In this document: piece by piece, positions 1 to 7,396 of the stretch
How positions within the stretch are numbered: position 1 is the stretch's first letter
How the letters are laid out: every line of letters starts with the position of its first letter
Origin: JACVRW01 sp963764665
Lineage (GTDB): Bacteria > Actinomycetota > Thermoleophilia > Solirubrobacterales > Thermoleophilaceae
Reading direction: 5' to 3'
DNA: 64,000 nt
NCBI GenBank assembly: GCA_963764665.1
Contig: CAVXTL010000026.1
Span: 199,314-263,313 of the forward strand
Notes under the pieces: generated by a model
The model's database searches: none
What the model was told of the DNA's origin: nothing
Seen by the model: the letters and a program-made list of their open reading frames with translations, nothing else
Program-made: the position numbers and the translations under genes

Positions 1-237
1 GGCGATCCGTTCGGCCACCTGCCCGAAACGCTGCCCGCGACCATCTACGCGAAGAAGGTCCTGAAGCGTGCGAGGAGCGCGGGGCACGAATGGGCCATGC
101 CCGGGGACGATCCGGGCGACCGTCTGCTCGCCGCCGTGCAGGAGACCGTGGACGCCGGCGTGGACCCGGAACTGAGCTTGCGCGCGGCCGCTGTCAGATA
201 CAGAGAGAGCATCATCGGATCCCAGGAGGAGACTTGA
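1..237 (+). CDS. mazG: MazG-like nucleoside triphosphate pyrophosphohydrolase, C-terminal part
   Basis: This is the last 78 codons of a gene cut by the window edge. The peptide has a MazG-type end: a 'LPATIYAKKVLKRAR' helix, then a Trp-containing turn, then 'DPELSLRAAAVRYRESI', which matches the usual final 'DPE..LR.A..kF..R' helix of MazG. MazG hydrolyses non-canonical NTPs (and ppGpp in some bacteria) to NMP and PPi. The stop codon overlaps the TTG start of enolase, so the two are probably translated together. The mazG-eno-ftsB order is common in actinobacteria. The catalytic N-terminal part is outside the window. Confidence 0.75.
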   Translation, partial: GDPFGHLPETLPATIYAKKVLKRARSAGHEWAMPGDDPGDRLLAAVQETVDAGVDPELSLRAAAVRYRESIIGSQEET

Positions 238-1505
238 GCGACATCCAGGCGGTGCATGCGCGGCAGATCGTGGACAGCCGCGGCAACCCGACCGTCGAGG
301 TGGACGTGGTGCTCGCCTCGGGCGCGGCCGGGCGCGCCGCCGTGCCGTCTGGCGCCTCCACGGGCGAGTTCGAGGCGGTGGAGCTTCGCGACGGCGGCAA
401 GGCCTGGGGCGGCAAGGGCGTGGAGCGCGCGGTGGGCCACGTGAACGGTGAGATCGCCGAGCGGGTGAAGGGCCTGGACGCAGGTGACCAGGGGGCGCTG
501 GACGGGGCGATGATCGAGCTCGACGGAACCCCGAACAAGGGGCGCCTGGGCGCCAACGCGATCCTCGGCGTGTCGCTCGCCGGCGCGAAGGCGGCGGCTG
601 CCGAGGCGGGACTGCCGCTCTGGCGCTACCTCGGCGGCGAGGCGGCCCACGTGCTGCCGGTGCCGATGATGAACGTGCTCAACGGCGGCGCGCACGCGGA
701 CAACAAGGTGGACTTCCAGGAGTTCATGGTGGTGCCGCTCGGCGCGCCCACTTTCAGCGAGGGCCTTCGCACCGGCGCCGAGGTCTTTCACGCCCTCAAG
801 GGGATCCTTCACGACCGCGGGCTGGGCACCGCGGGGGGCGACGAGGGCGGCTTCGCACCCGATCTGGAATCGAACGAGGCGGCGCTGGAGGTGCTGGTGG
901 CCGGCATCGAGGCCGCGGGCTACAGGCCCGGCGACGACGTGGCCATCGCGCTGGACCCCGCCACCAGCGAGCTTGCGCACGAAGGGAGCTATGTGCTCGA
1001 GCACGAGGGCCGCACCCTGTCCGCCGCCGAGCTGGCCGCGTACTGGGAGGACGTGTCCGGGCGCTACCCGGTCGTGTCACTCGAGGACGGCATGGACGAG
1101 GAGGACTGGGAGGGCTGGCGCACGCTCACCGAGCGGATCGGGGATCGCGTCCAGCTGGTGGGCGACGACCTCTTCGTGACCAACACCGAACGGCTGCGTC
1201 GCGGTATCGACTCCGGCGTGGCCAACTCGATCCTCGTGAAGGTGAATCAGATCGGCACGCTCACAGAGACTCTGGACGCCGTCCGCACCGCCACGGAGGC
1301 CGGCTACACCGCGGTGATGTCGCACCGGTCGGGCGAGACCGAGGACACCACGATCGCCGACCTCGCCGTGGCCACCGGCTGCGGGCAGATCAAGACGGGC
1401 GCTCCGTCGCGCTCCGATCGCGTGGCCAAGTACAACCAGCTGCTCCGGATCGAGGAGGCGCTGGGAGCCGACGCGACATACCCCGGGCGGGCCGCTTTCC
1501 GTTGA
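234..1505 (+). CDS. eno: Enolase (phosphopyruvate hydratase)
   Basis: Glycolytic enzyme converting 2-phosphoglycerate to phosphoenolpyruvate in the cytoplasm. The 423-residue length is typical. Visible signatures are the N-terminal 'ARQIVDSRGNPTVEVDV', metal-binding Asp/Glu in 'ALDPATSE' (about 240), 'SLEDGMDEEDW' (about 282) and 'LVGDDLF' (about 308), the catalytic Lys in 'VKVNQIGT' (about 336) and 'SHRSGETEDT' near 363. I chose TTG at 234 because AGGAGG lies just upstream and translation then starts at the conserved SDIQAVHARQ; a further in-frame extension upstream would lie inside mazG. Coupled to mazG by overlapping stop and start. Confidence 0.97.
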   Translation: MSDIQAVHARQIVDSRGNPTVEVDVVLASGAAGRAAVPSGASTGEFEAVELRDGGKAWGGKGVERAVGHVNGEIAERVKGLDAGDQGALDGAMIELDGTPNKGRLGANAILGVSLAGAKAAAAEAGLPLWRYLGGEAAHVLPVPMMNVLNGGAHADNKVDFQEFMVVPLGAPTFSEGLRTGAEVFHALKGILHDRGLGTAGGDEGGFAPDLESNEAALEVLVAGIEAAGYRPGDDVAIALDPATSELAHEGSYVLEHEGRTLSAAELAAYWEDVSGRYPVVSLEDGMDEEDWEGWRTLTERIGDRVQLVGDDLFVTNTERLRRGIDSGVANSILVKVNQIGTLTETLDAVRTATEAGYTAVMSHRSGETEDTTIADLAVATGCGQIKTGAPSRSDRVAKYNQLLRIEEALGADATYPGRAAFR

Positions 1506-1539
1506 AGGAGTCCCCGGTGGAGCGCCGAACGGGGACCGA

Positions 1540-2232
1540 ATGGCGTATGCAGCAGCAGCTCGTCCCCGCCGGTCCGCGGGCATTCGCTGGGACCGGGTGG
1601 GGCGAATCGCTCTGCTCGCGACCCTTGTGGCGATCGTGGGCCTCTACGTGTCGCCCGCCCGTCATTGGATCGAGCAGTCGCGCACGGCGGGCGAGCAGAC
1701 GCGTGAGCTGCAGACGCTGACCGCCGAGAACAAGACGCTGAAGAAGCGCGTGCACGCTCTGCGCGATCCCGGGGCGCTCGAGCGCGAGGCTCGCCGCCTG
1801 GGCATGGTGCGCCAGGGCGAGCGCCCGTATGTGGTGCGGGCCTTCCTCGTTAAGCGGAAGCAGCCGGCTCGGCCGGGTGCGCACCGATCTGTAGCCTCGG
1901 AGCCGGTGAGCTACTCGGTGGAAAACGCCCTCTACCAATGGCGCGAGGGCGAACGAAGGGTGCGTGAGACGAGCGAGCCCGCGCGCGCCGACCTGGAGCG
2001 CGCCGCCGACGCGGTGGTCGAGGAGCTGCGCCGCCGGCTGGGGTCGGCCTTCGTGTTGGGCGAGCTCGTGGACTTCTACGGTGCGGACACCGACTGGGCC
2101 ACGGGCCTCGCCGGCCGCCACGCCGCCGGGACCGACGCGGCCACCGTGGTGGACGCCGCGTTCAGCCGCTATGCGCGTGAGGCGTCGGACTTCGCCGGCG
2201 GCCGCGCACGCGAGACGCACGCCCGGCCGTAG
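1540..2232 (+). CDS. FtsB/DivIC-like septum formation initiator, with an in-frame C-terminal extension
   Basis: Residues 1-95 have the FtsB/DivIC plan: basic N-terminus, one membrane helix (about 21-38), a coiled coil (about 47-75) and the 'DPGALEREARRLGMVRQGE' motif. FtsB-type proteins bridge FtsL and FtsQ at the division septum. A normal FtsB would end soon after residue 100. Here the frame runs through a 34-bp palindromic repeat (KQPARPGAH) into about 110 soluble residues beginning VSYSVENALYQWREGERR, which I do not recognise. GTG at 1906 could start that second part as its own gene. The repeat may therefore have fused two genes, or the second part may be separate. Overlaps the convergent downstream gene by 71 bp. 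Confidence 0.8.
   Translation: MAYAAAARPRRSAGIRWDRVGRIALLATLVAIVGLYVSPARHWIEQSRTAGEQTRELQTLTAENKTLKKRVHALRDPGALEREARRLGMVRQGERPYVVRAFLVKRKQPARPGAHRSVASEPVSYSVENALYQWREGERRVRETSEPARADLERAADAVVEELRRRLGSAFVLGELVDFYGADTDWATGLAGRHAAGTDAATVVDAAFSRYAREASDFAGGRARETHARP
1854..1887 (+). repeat. 34-bp palindromic repeat, copy 1
   Basis: One of four copies in this window. The core is a stem GCANCCGG, loop CTCGG, stem CCGGNTGC, flanked by GCGGAA on the left and GCACCGA on the right. In this copy the variable N positions are G and G, so one stem pair is mismatched. It lies in frame inside the FtsB-like ORF, where it encodes a Pro/Arg-rich linker. The sequence after the core (GTAGCC) resembles that after copy 3. 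Confidence 0.85.
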
Positions 2233-2854
2233 CTTGGAGAGCCCGTCGAGGGCATCGGGGCGCACCCGGCCGAGCCGGGTGCTTCCGCGAGGCGGGGGGA
2301 TCGTCTTCGCCGGAGCGGGTGATCACGATCCGCTCGGGCTCGACGATGACGGTCACCGGACGATGGCCGGCCCAGTGCTCCGCGTAGACGGGGTCGTCCT
2401 GCACGGCCGGGTCGAGCCAGAGCCCGTAGCCCTCGTCACCATGGTCGAAGGTTCCCTCGAGGGCGCCCGTGCGCTTGCGCCGGCCGCGCCCACCGCGGCG
2501 TCCGCGACGACGCTTGCGCGGCTTATCGCCGTTGTCCTCGTCGTCGTCGGCGGCGGCCTCGCCGTCGGACTCAGGCTGGTCCTCCTCGGGCTCGTCGTCC
2601 TCCTCGGCCTCCGCCTCGAGCGCGGCCGCCACGAGGGCGTCGTCCTCGGCGCGAAGATCAGGCTCGTCGAACTCGACGGCGCCGGAGGTCTCGCCCTCGG
2701 CGTCGTTCTCCGGGGCGAGATCGTGGTCGCGCTTGAAGGAGCGGATGTCGCCGACGGAGACGTCGAGCTGGTGGGCGATCCACGCGTCGGTGCGGCCTTG
2801 CCGCACCCACGTGCGAATCTGGTTCAACTGGGGCTTTAGCGATCGTCGCGCCAA
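2162..2854 (-). CDS. HTH protein with acidic and basic low-complexity linker
   Basis: Residues 1-45 look like a homeodomain-like helix-turn-helix ('RTWVRQGRTDAWIAHQLDVSVGDIR'-type; two helices around a turn). Then comes a long Glu/Asp-rich stretch (about 50-110), a short Arg/Lys patch (about 112-128), and a conserved-looking beta segment containing 'GLWLDPAVQDDPVYAEHW' and 'PVTVIVEPERIVITRSG'. A DNA- or RNA-binding role is an inference from the HTH and the basic patch. The last 50 residues are translated from another copy of the 34-bp palindrome and from antisense of the FtsB-like gene. The original stop may have been just after residue 182, with the repeat lengthening the frame. Confidence 0.7.
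   Translation of the reverse strand: MARRSLKPQLNQIRTWVRQGRTDAWIAHQLDVSVGDIRSFKRDHDLAPENDAEGETSGAVEFDEPDLRAEDDALVAAALEAEAEEDDEPEEDQPESDGEAAADDDEDNGDKPRKRRRGRRGGRGRRKRTGALEGTFDHGDEGYGLWLDPAVQDDPVYAEHWAGHRPVTVIVEPERIVITRSGEDDPPASRKHPARPGAPRCPRRALQATAGRASRVRGRRRSPTPHAHSG
2255..2288 (-). repeat. 34-bp palindromic repeat, copy 2
   Basis: Minus-strand copy of the same element. Its variable stem pair is C-G, so the stem is fully paired. It sits near the 3' end of the HTH gene and just beyond the convergent FtsB-like gene, and is read there as KHPARPGAP. Confidence 0.85.
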
Positions 2855-2987
2855 GGGGGCCGGAGACTACCAACCTGGGTTACGGCCTCCGGGTGGCGCC
2901 GGGGGCCGCCGTACTCGCTTGCGCCGCTAGTGAATGCCTGCTTTAGTGACGTATCCGTCCTTCACCAGGCAGGGGAGGCACCGCAGC

Positions 2988-3230
2988 GTGCTCGTTCTCA
3001 CCCGTAAGTCAAATCAGAGCATCATGGTTGGCGATGACATCGAGATCTCGGTTCTCGCGATCATGGGTGAAAAGGTGAGAATCGGAATCGAGGCGCCGCG
3101 GTCGGTCCCGGTCTTCCGCAAAGAGGTGTACGTCGAGATCCAGCAGGGTCGCGATCCCGCGGAGGACCGCAAGCAGGTGGACGAGGCGCTCGGCCAGCTG
3201 AGCTCTCCGTCCGACGCGGGCAGCAGCTAG
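2988..3230 (+). CDS. csrA: Carbon storage regulator CsrA
   Basis: Small dimeric RNA-binding protein that represses translation by binding GGA motifs near ribosome binding sites. The sequence starts with the family signature MLVLTRK and continues with 'SIMVGDDIEISVLAIMGEKV', 'VRIGIEAP' and 'VPVFRKEVYVEI'. It has 80 residues, with an acidic tail beyond the folded core. GTG at 2988 is the start: it gives the canonical N-terminus and has AGGGGAGG about 10 bases upstream. No flagellar or fliW gene is adjacent, which is unusual because CsrA in Gram-positive bacteria is normally next to fliW and flagellar genes. Confidence 0.95.
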   Translation: MLVLTRKSNQSIMVGDDIEISVLAIMGEKVRIGIEAPRSVPVFRKEVYVEIQQGRDPAEDRKQVDEALGQLSSPSDAGSS

Positions 3231-3268
3231 ACGATCGCTCCGGTCCGGGCCAAGCCCGGCCCCTCGCC

Positions 3269-3508
3269 CTAACCGGCGATTCGCGCGAGCGTCTCGAACA
3301 TCGCGATCGTGACCAGCACGGCCGTGGCCACGAGCGTCAGCGCGAGCAGTACGAAGCGCGCCTTGCCGGCCTTGCGGCTTCGTTCCACGCGGCGTACCCG
3401 CGAGCGCTGAGCGGCCGTCTTCCGGAGCCGCTCCCGGCGTACGACCGACTCCTCGGCCTCCTCCAGGAAGGCGCGCTCGAACTGCGCTAGGGACTGACGC
3501 ATCCTCAT
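3269..3508 (-). CDS. Small single-pass membrane protein
   Basis: 79 residues: an amphipathic N-terminal half rich in Arg and Glu ('RAFLEEAEESVVRRERLRKT'), then a basic stretch, then one membrane helix (about 53-73, 'FVLLALTLVATAVLVTIAMF'). No catalytic motif. I have no function for it; the positive-inside pattern suggests the N-terminus is cytoplasmic. It converges on csrA, with a GC hairpin (CCGGGC-CAA-GCCCGG, about 3246-3260) between the two genes. Confidence 0.7.
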   Translation of the reverse strand: MRMRQSLAQFERAFLEEAEESVVRRERLRKTAAQRSRVRRVERSRKAGKARFVLLALTLVATAVLVTIAMFETLARIAG

Positions 3509-3568
3509 CGCCGCGGAAGGCTACTACGCGGTGCTGTGCGCGACGGACGCTCGGGTTACGATGCGCGC

Positions 3569-4705
3569 GTGGAGCATCGCTTCTCCGGCCCCTCCTACAC
3601 GCTCGGCGTGGAGGAGGAGCTCATGATCGTCGATGCGGAGACGCTCGATCTGTCCAACTCGATCGAGGGTCTGCTCGCCGACCTCCGCGACGCCGGTACT
3701 CAGGGCGAGGTCAAGCCGGAGCTGATGGAGTCGGTGTGCGAGATCGCCACAACGCCGTGCACCAACACCCGCGAGGTCGGCGACCAGCTGCGCGCCCTTC
3801 GCAGGACCGTCCAGCGCGTGGCCACGGAGCGGGGTCTGCGGATCGGGTCGGCGGGTACCCACCCGTTCGCGCTGTGGGAGGACCAGCGGATCGTGTCCCG
3901 GCCGCGCTACCGCGACCTGATCGCCGGCCTTCAGTTCGTCGCGCGCCAGGAGATCATCTTCGGGATCCACGTGCACGTAGGGGTGGACGATCCCGACAAG
4001 GCGATCCACGTGACCAACGGCATGCGGGTGCACCTGCCGCTGCTGCTCGCGCTCTCGGGCAACTCGCCGTTCTGGCGCGGCGACCAGACGGGGCTCGACT
4101 CCACGCGCACGCCGATCTTCCGCGCGTTCCCTCGCGTGGGCATACCGCCGCGCTACGACGACTTCGAGGACTGGACGGCGCGGATCGACTTCATGACCGG
4201 AAGCCGCGTGATCCGCGACTACACCTACCTCTGGTACGACGTTCGCCCGCACCCCAACTTCGGCACCGTCGAGGTGAGGGTCATGGACTCTCAGACGCGC
4301 GTGGAGCACACGATCGCGCTGGCCGCCCTGATCCAGGCGATGGTCAAGGAGCTGGCGGAGCACTACGACGCGGGCAGCCAGCTCTCGCGTTACCCGTACG
4401 AGATGCTCGACGAGAACAAGTGGCTCGCCGCGCGGCACGGGCTGGGGGGCTCGCTCGTGGACCTGCCCGACATCGGCCGCGTACCGGTGCCGGAGCTTGC
4501 GCGGCGCCTGCTCGAGCGGCTCGCACCCCACGCCGAGGAGCTGGGCTCCACGGAGGACCTCGAGTGCATCGAGGACATTCTCGAGAACGGCAACGGCGCG
4601 TCGCGCCAAGCGGTCGTCTACGAGGCCAACCACGACCTGCGCGAGGTCGTGAGCGAGATCGTGGCCGCCACGGTGCCCGAAGAGGCGGACATACCGCACG
4701 AGTAG
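3569..4705 (+). CDS. YbdK-type carboxylate-amine ligase (glutamate-cysteine ligase family 2)
   Basis: ATP-grasp-like GCS2 family enzyme forming an amide between a carboxylate and an amine; members include weak gamma-glutamyl-cysteine ligases. Visible family motifs are 'TLGVEEELMIVD' near the N-terminus, 'PELMESVCEIATTPC' (about 50-64), 'GIHVHVGVDDPDKA' and 'RPHPNFGTVEVRVMDSQT'. GTG at 3569 is preferred because it starts just before the conserved EHRFSGPSYTLGVEEE; an upstream GTG at 3536 adds 11 unconserved residues. About 378 residues, the usual length. The true substrate cannot be told from sequence. A palindromic repeat follows the stop directly. Confidence 0.88.
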   Translation: MEHRFSGPSYTLGVEEELMIVDAETLDLSNSIEGLLADLRDAGTQGEVKPELMESVCEIATTPCTNTREVGDQLRALRRTVQRVATERGLRIGSAGTHPFALWEDQRIVSRPRYRDLIAGLQFVARQEIIFGIHVHVGVDDPDKAIHVTNGMRVHLPLLLALSGNSPFWRGDQTGLDSTRTPIFRAFPRVGIPPRYDDFEDWTARIDFMTGSRVIRDYTYLWYDVRPHPNFGTVEVRVMDSQTRVEHTIALAALIQAMVKELAEHYDAGSQLSRYPYEMLDENKWLAARHGLGGSLVDLPDIGRVPVPELARRLLERLAPHAEELGSTEDLECIEDILENGNGASRQAVVYEANHDLREVVSEIVAATVPEEADIPHE

Positions 4706-4706
4706 T

Positions 4707-4740
4707 GCGGAAGCATCCGGCTCGGCCGGATGCGCACCGA
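4707..4740 (+). repeat. 34-bp palindromic repeat, copy 3
   Basis: Intergenic copy between the YbdK-type ligase and the rhomboid-like gene. The variable stem pair is T-A, giving a perfect 8-bp stem around loop CTCGG. It begins one base after the ligase stop codon, so it could act as a transcript-end hairpin there. Confidence 0.88.
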
Positions 4741-4777
4741 CGGAGTAGCCCGCTCTGGCCGGGTACCCTCCCTGGGA

Positions 4778-5563
4778 GTGTCTCAGCCGGACCTCTTCGT
4801 CGTCTGTAAGAACTGCGGGTCCGAGGTCAGCCCGTACGTCACCGAATGTCCGTACTGCGGGCAGCGGGTGCGCAAGCGCGCTCCGAAGATCGATCGCTCG
4901 GGAGGCACGGCGGAGCCCAAGAAGCGGGCGCGCGCGAAGCTCCCGCGTCTGCGAGCCGAGGAGATCGTGGGCATCGCCCCGGACGCCCGTCCGTACGCGA
5001 CGCTGGTCGTGATCGCCGTGTCGCTGGTGATCTCGGTGGTCCTGGCCACCGGCGAGGTCTCCCTGAGGGAGGTGGGCGGGATCGTGGTCCCGCTGGACGA
5101 CGACGTGTGGCGCTACTTCGCCACGCCGTTCGTGCACGACAGCCTCGGCTATCAGTTCGCCGCGCTGTTGGGCGCGGGGATCTTCGGCACCCTGCTGGAG
5201 CGCCGGTTCGGGCCGGTGCCGGTGGTGCTCATCTTCGTGCTGTCGGGAGCGGCCGGCGCCGCGCTCGCGGTCACGCTCGACGTGCCGCCGCTGCTCGACG
5301 ACCGGGTCCTCTACCCGGTGCTGGGGGCCAACGGGGCGGCGCTGGGGCTGCTGTTCGCCTGGCTCGTGGACGACCGGCTTGCGGCGCGCCGCGGTGACGA
5401 GCGCGGCAATGACCTGATCGGCGTCTATGTGGTGGCGGCGGTGCTGGTGCTGCTGTCGTTCGCTGCGATCGAGGCGAACGTGGCGGCGGCGCTGGGCGGT
5501 GCCGTGACGGGTGCGGTGCTCGGACTGGCGCTGCCGCTCTTCACGCGCAAGAGCGCGTTCTAG
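4778..5563 (+). CDS. Rhomboid-fold membrane protein with N-terminal zinc ribbon, catalytic residues absent
   Basis: Residues 10-30 carry a zinc ribbon (CKNC...CPYC). After a basic linker there are about six membrane helices, with the rhomboid layout including 'RYFATPFVHDSLGYQFAALL' and 'LLERRFGPVPVVLIF'. In active rhomboids a GxSG motif supplies the serine and a later His completes the dyad. Here the motif reads GANGAALG and the expected His position reads NVAAALGG. Both catalytic residues are missing, so this is probably an inactive rhomboid (iRhom/pseudoprotease-like) that binds rather than cleaves membrane proteins. GTG at 4778 starts just before the zinc ribbon; its ribosome site is weak. 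Confidence 0.82.
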   Translation: MSQPDLFVVCKNCGSEVSPYVTECPYCGQRVRKRAPKIDRSGGTAEPKKRARAKLPRLRAEEIVGIAPDARPYATLVVIAVSLVISVVLATGEVSLREVGGIVVPLDDDVWRYFATPFVHDSLGYQFAALLGAGIFGTLLERRFGPVPVVLIFVLSGAAGAALAVTLDVPPLLDDRVLYPVLGANGAALGLLFAWLVDDRLAARRGDERGNDLIGVYVVAAVLVLLSFAAIEANVAAALGGAVTGAVLGLALPLFTRKSAF

Positions 5564-5573
5564 TATCCCCGCC

Positions 5574-5891
5574 GTGTTCACGGACGAGCAGCTGGAGGCC
5601 GCTGTTCGCGCGCTCTCGGAACCCGAGCGCTTCGCGGGTGCGGAGCGGCGCGTGTCGGCGATCGCGCCGCAGCTGCAGCAGATACTTGCCCACGCGCTGA
5701 ACGAGGGCGGCTGGTTCGGCGAGGCGCACGACTCGCAGCTGCGCCAGGCGCTCGCCGAGCCCGACCCACAGGAGCAGGCCACCCTCATCCAGACGCTGAT
5801 CGCGGAGGAGACCCGGATGGGCATGCTGATCGGGGTTGCGGTTGGCTGGGAGCTCGCCCGTGAACTCGAGACCAACGACAGAGGAGACTGA
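5574..5891 (+). CDS. Conserved small hypothetical protein
   Basis: 105 residues, mostly helical, with no membrane segment or signal. Recognisable stretches are 'SALSEPERFAGAERRVSAIA'-type helices and a Gly-rich 'MGMLIGVAVGWELARELE' near the end. No known domain that I can name. The GTG start lies 10 bases after the rhomboid-like stop, and the stop lies 3 bases before the next gene, so it is in an operon with the rhomboid-like protein and the metallo-hydrolase. Confidence 0.65.
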   Translation: MFTDEQLEAAVRALSEPERFAGAERRVSAIAPQLQQILAHALNEGGWFGEAHDSQLRQALAEPDPQEQATLIQTLIAEETRMGMLIGVAVGWELARELETNDRGD

Positions 5892-5894
5892 CAC

Positions 5895-6578
5895 GTGGAC
5901 ATCCGCTTCCTGGGGCAATCCTGCTTCGAGCTGACCGAGGGCGACACGCGGGTGCTGGTGGACCCGTTCCTCACCGGCAATCCGAAGGCGGCCGTCGAGG
6001 CGTCGGAGCTCGAGCCGACACATATCTTCCTGACCCACGGACACGCCGACCATTACGGCGACGTGGTCGAGATCGCCAAGCGCACTGGAGCGCAGACCGT
6101 GGCGATCGTGGAGATCGCCAACGAGCTCGGCGAAGAGGGTGTGGAGAACGTGGCCGACCCGAACCTGGGCGGCACGGTGGAGTTCGACGGTGGCTGGGTG
6201 CGGCTCGTACCCGCCTGGCACACCTCCACTACGCCGAAGGGAACGGTGAACACCCCTGCCGGCCTCGTGATCAGCCTGGGCGGCAAGATCGTGTACCACC
6301 TCGGGGACACCTGCCTGTTCTCGGATCTGCGGCTCGTGGGCGAGCGCGACCCGGTGGACGTGGCGCTCGTGTGCATCGGTGGCCACTACACGATGGACCG
6401 CCACGATGCCGCCATCGCCGCGGAGATAGTGGGCGCGAGCACCGTCATCCCGTGCCACTACGACACCTTCCCGCCGATCGAGACCGACGCGCAGGCCTTC
6501 AAGTCGGATGTGGAGTCCCGCACCGGCGGGAAGACCACCGTGGAGGTGCTCGAGCCGGGTGGGACGCTGAGCGTCTAG
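5895..6578 (+). CDS. Metal-dependent hydrolase, UPF0173-type metallo-beta-lactamase fold
   Basis: 227 residues. Metal ligands are visible in 'THGHADHYGD' (HxHxDH motif, about 48-56), 'PAWHTSTT', 'LGDTCLFSD' and 'IPCHYDTFPPIETDA'. This is the pattern of the UPF0173/UlaG-like hydrolases, which act on phosphodiester or lactone bonds; the substrate here is unknown. The GTG start has a good GAGGAG site 10 bases upstream. It closes the operon with the rhomboid-like protein and the small hypothetical. Its end overlaps the convergent small gene by 4 bases. Confidence 0.88.
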   Translation: MDIRFLGQSCFELTEGDTRVLVDPFLTGNPKAAVEASELEPTHIFLTHGHADHYGDVVEIAKRTGAQTVAIVEIANELGEEGVENVADPNLGGTVEFDGGWVRLVPAWHTSTTPKGTVNTPAGLVISLGGKIVYHLGDTCLFSDLRLVGERDPVDVALVCIGGHYTMDRHDAAIAAEIVGASTVIPCHYDTFPPIETDAQAFKSDVESRTGGKTTVEVLEPGGTLSV

Positions 6579-6772
6579 GGCTGGCGGCCCGCTCCGCGCT
6601 GGAACCACATCGGATAGTCCTTGCGGTCGTGCGCCATCAGCACGGTGCCCAGTACTGCGAGGATCACGCCGGTGGCGCCGTGGTGAACCCGTTGTCCCGC
6701 GATCCACACGCGCCGGCGGTACGGGTCGAGCCCGATCAGGCGATTACCGTGTGTCCATGGTCGCCCTGACAT
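6575..6772 (-). CDS. Small membrane-associated hypothetical protein
   Basis: 65 residues starting MSGRPWTHG, with a hydrophobic stretch 'GATGVILAVLGTVLMAHD' (about 33-50) and a charged end 'DRKDYPMWFQRG'. The ATG at 6772 is preceded by GGGAGG at good spacing. The Arg-rich 'PYRRRVWIAGQRVHHG' segment before the helix suggests an N-in membrane topology. Function unknown. Its 5' end overlaps the start of the divergent lipoprotein gene by about 20 bp, so one of the two starts may be slightly wrong. Confidence 0.55.
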   Translation of the reverse strand: MSGRPWTHGNRLIGLDPYRRRVWIAGQRVHHGATGVILAVLGTVLMAHDRKDYPMWFQRGAGRQP

Positions 6773-7317
6773 ACCGCCTCCCAACCGTAAACGCGATTCG
6801 GCGCTCCTGCGCCATATGCGCCACTGGGCTGCTGCTGGCCGTGATGGGCTGCGGGGGCGACGACGACGAGGGGGCCACGCCCCCGGCGGCCACCACCCCG
6901 ACCGCCACCGAGACGGCCACCACCACGGAGCCGGAGGACGGCCCACTGGGTACCAGCGAGTCCGAGATCGAGCCCGGATCCACGGCGCCGGCCACCTCCC
7001 CCGAGACGCAGACCGGCGGCGCGGGCGACGAGGTCCCGGCCGAGTCGCTGGCGCAGCTCACCGGCCGTGGCGGGCGGATCACGCCGCGCGTGGTGCGGGT
7101 GCCTGCGTTCATCTCGATCCGCGTGGAGCTGCGCTCAGAGGACGGCGGGCCGTACGTGCTGCGATTCGGTGGCGGCACGCTCGCCGTGCGCTCCGAGCTG
7201 CCGACGGTCTCGCGCAGGTTCGACGGCCTGCGGCCCGGCGCGGCGCTGGTGGGCCGGTCGGCCACGGGGGCCGGGAACCCGGTGCGGATCGAGGCCACCG
7301 CAGAGCCGGGCCCGTAG
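6751..7317 (+). CDS. Putative lipoprotein with Thr/Pro-rich linker
   Basis: 188 residues. A hydrophobic signal segment ends in a lipobox-like 'LLLAVMGCGGDDD', so the mature protein would start at that Cys and be anchored to the outer face of the membrane. A Thr/Glu/Pro-rich linker (about 40-95) leads to a beta-rich domain containing 'RGGRITPRVVRVPAFISIRV' and 'GGPYVLRFGGGTL', cupredoxin-like in rhythm but without recognisable copper ligands. The start is uncertain (GTG 6751 or ATG 6757; no clear ribosome site). Confidence 0.65.
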   Translation: MSMVALTYRLPTVNAIRRSCAICATGLLLAVMGCGGDDDEGATPPAATTPTATETATTTEPEDGPLGTSESEIEPGSTAPATSPETQTGGAGDEVPAESLAQLTGRGGRITPRVVRVPAFISIRVELRSEDGGPYVLRFGGGTLAVRSELPTVSRRFDGLRPGAALVGRSATGAGNPVRIEATAEPGP

Positions 7318-7331
7318 GGGGACAGACCTTT

Positions 7332-7360
7332 TTGGCTGGCCAGCCAGCCTGCGCTAGGCT
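7332..7360 (+). promoter_or_regulatory. Sigma-70-type promoter with overlapping palindrome
   Basis: TTGGCT and TAGGCT hexamers are separated by exactly 17 bases, about 36 bases before the R2-like gene start. The 12-bp palindrome GGCTGGCCAGCC (7334-7345) overlaps the -35 hexamer and spacer, a good place for a repressor. Confidence 0.5.
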
Positions 7361-7396
7361 GCGCCCCACACCAGGGAGCACGAGAGGAGAGACGCC

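Noticed and set aside
3524..5980. A very long minus-strand frame (818 codons) opposite the YbdK and rhomboid-like genes
   Set aside because: It is Arg/His/Pro-rich without domain character and lies antisense to two well-supported genes; a by-product of high GC codon use.
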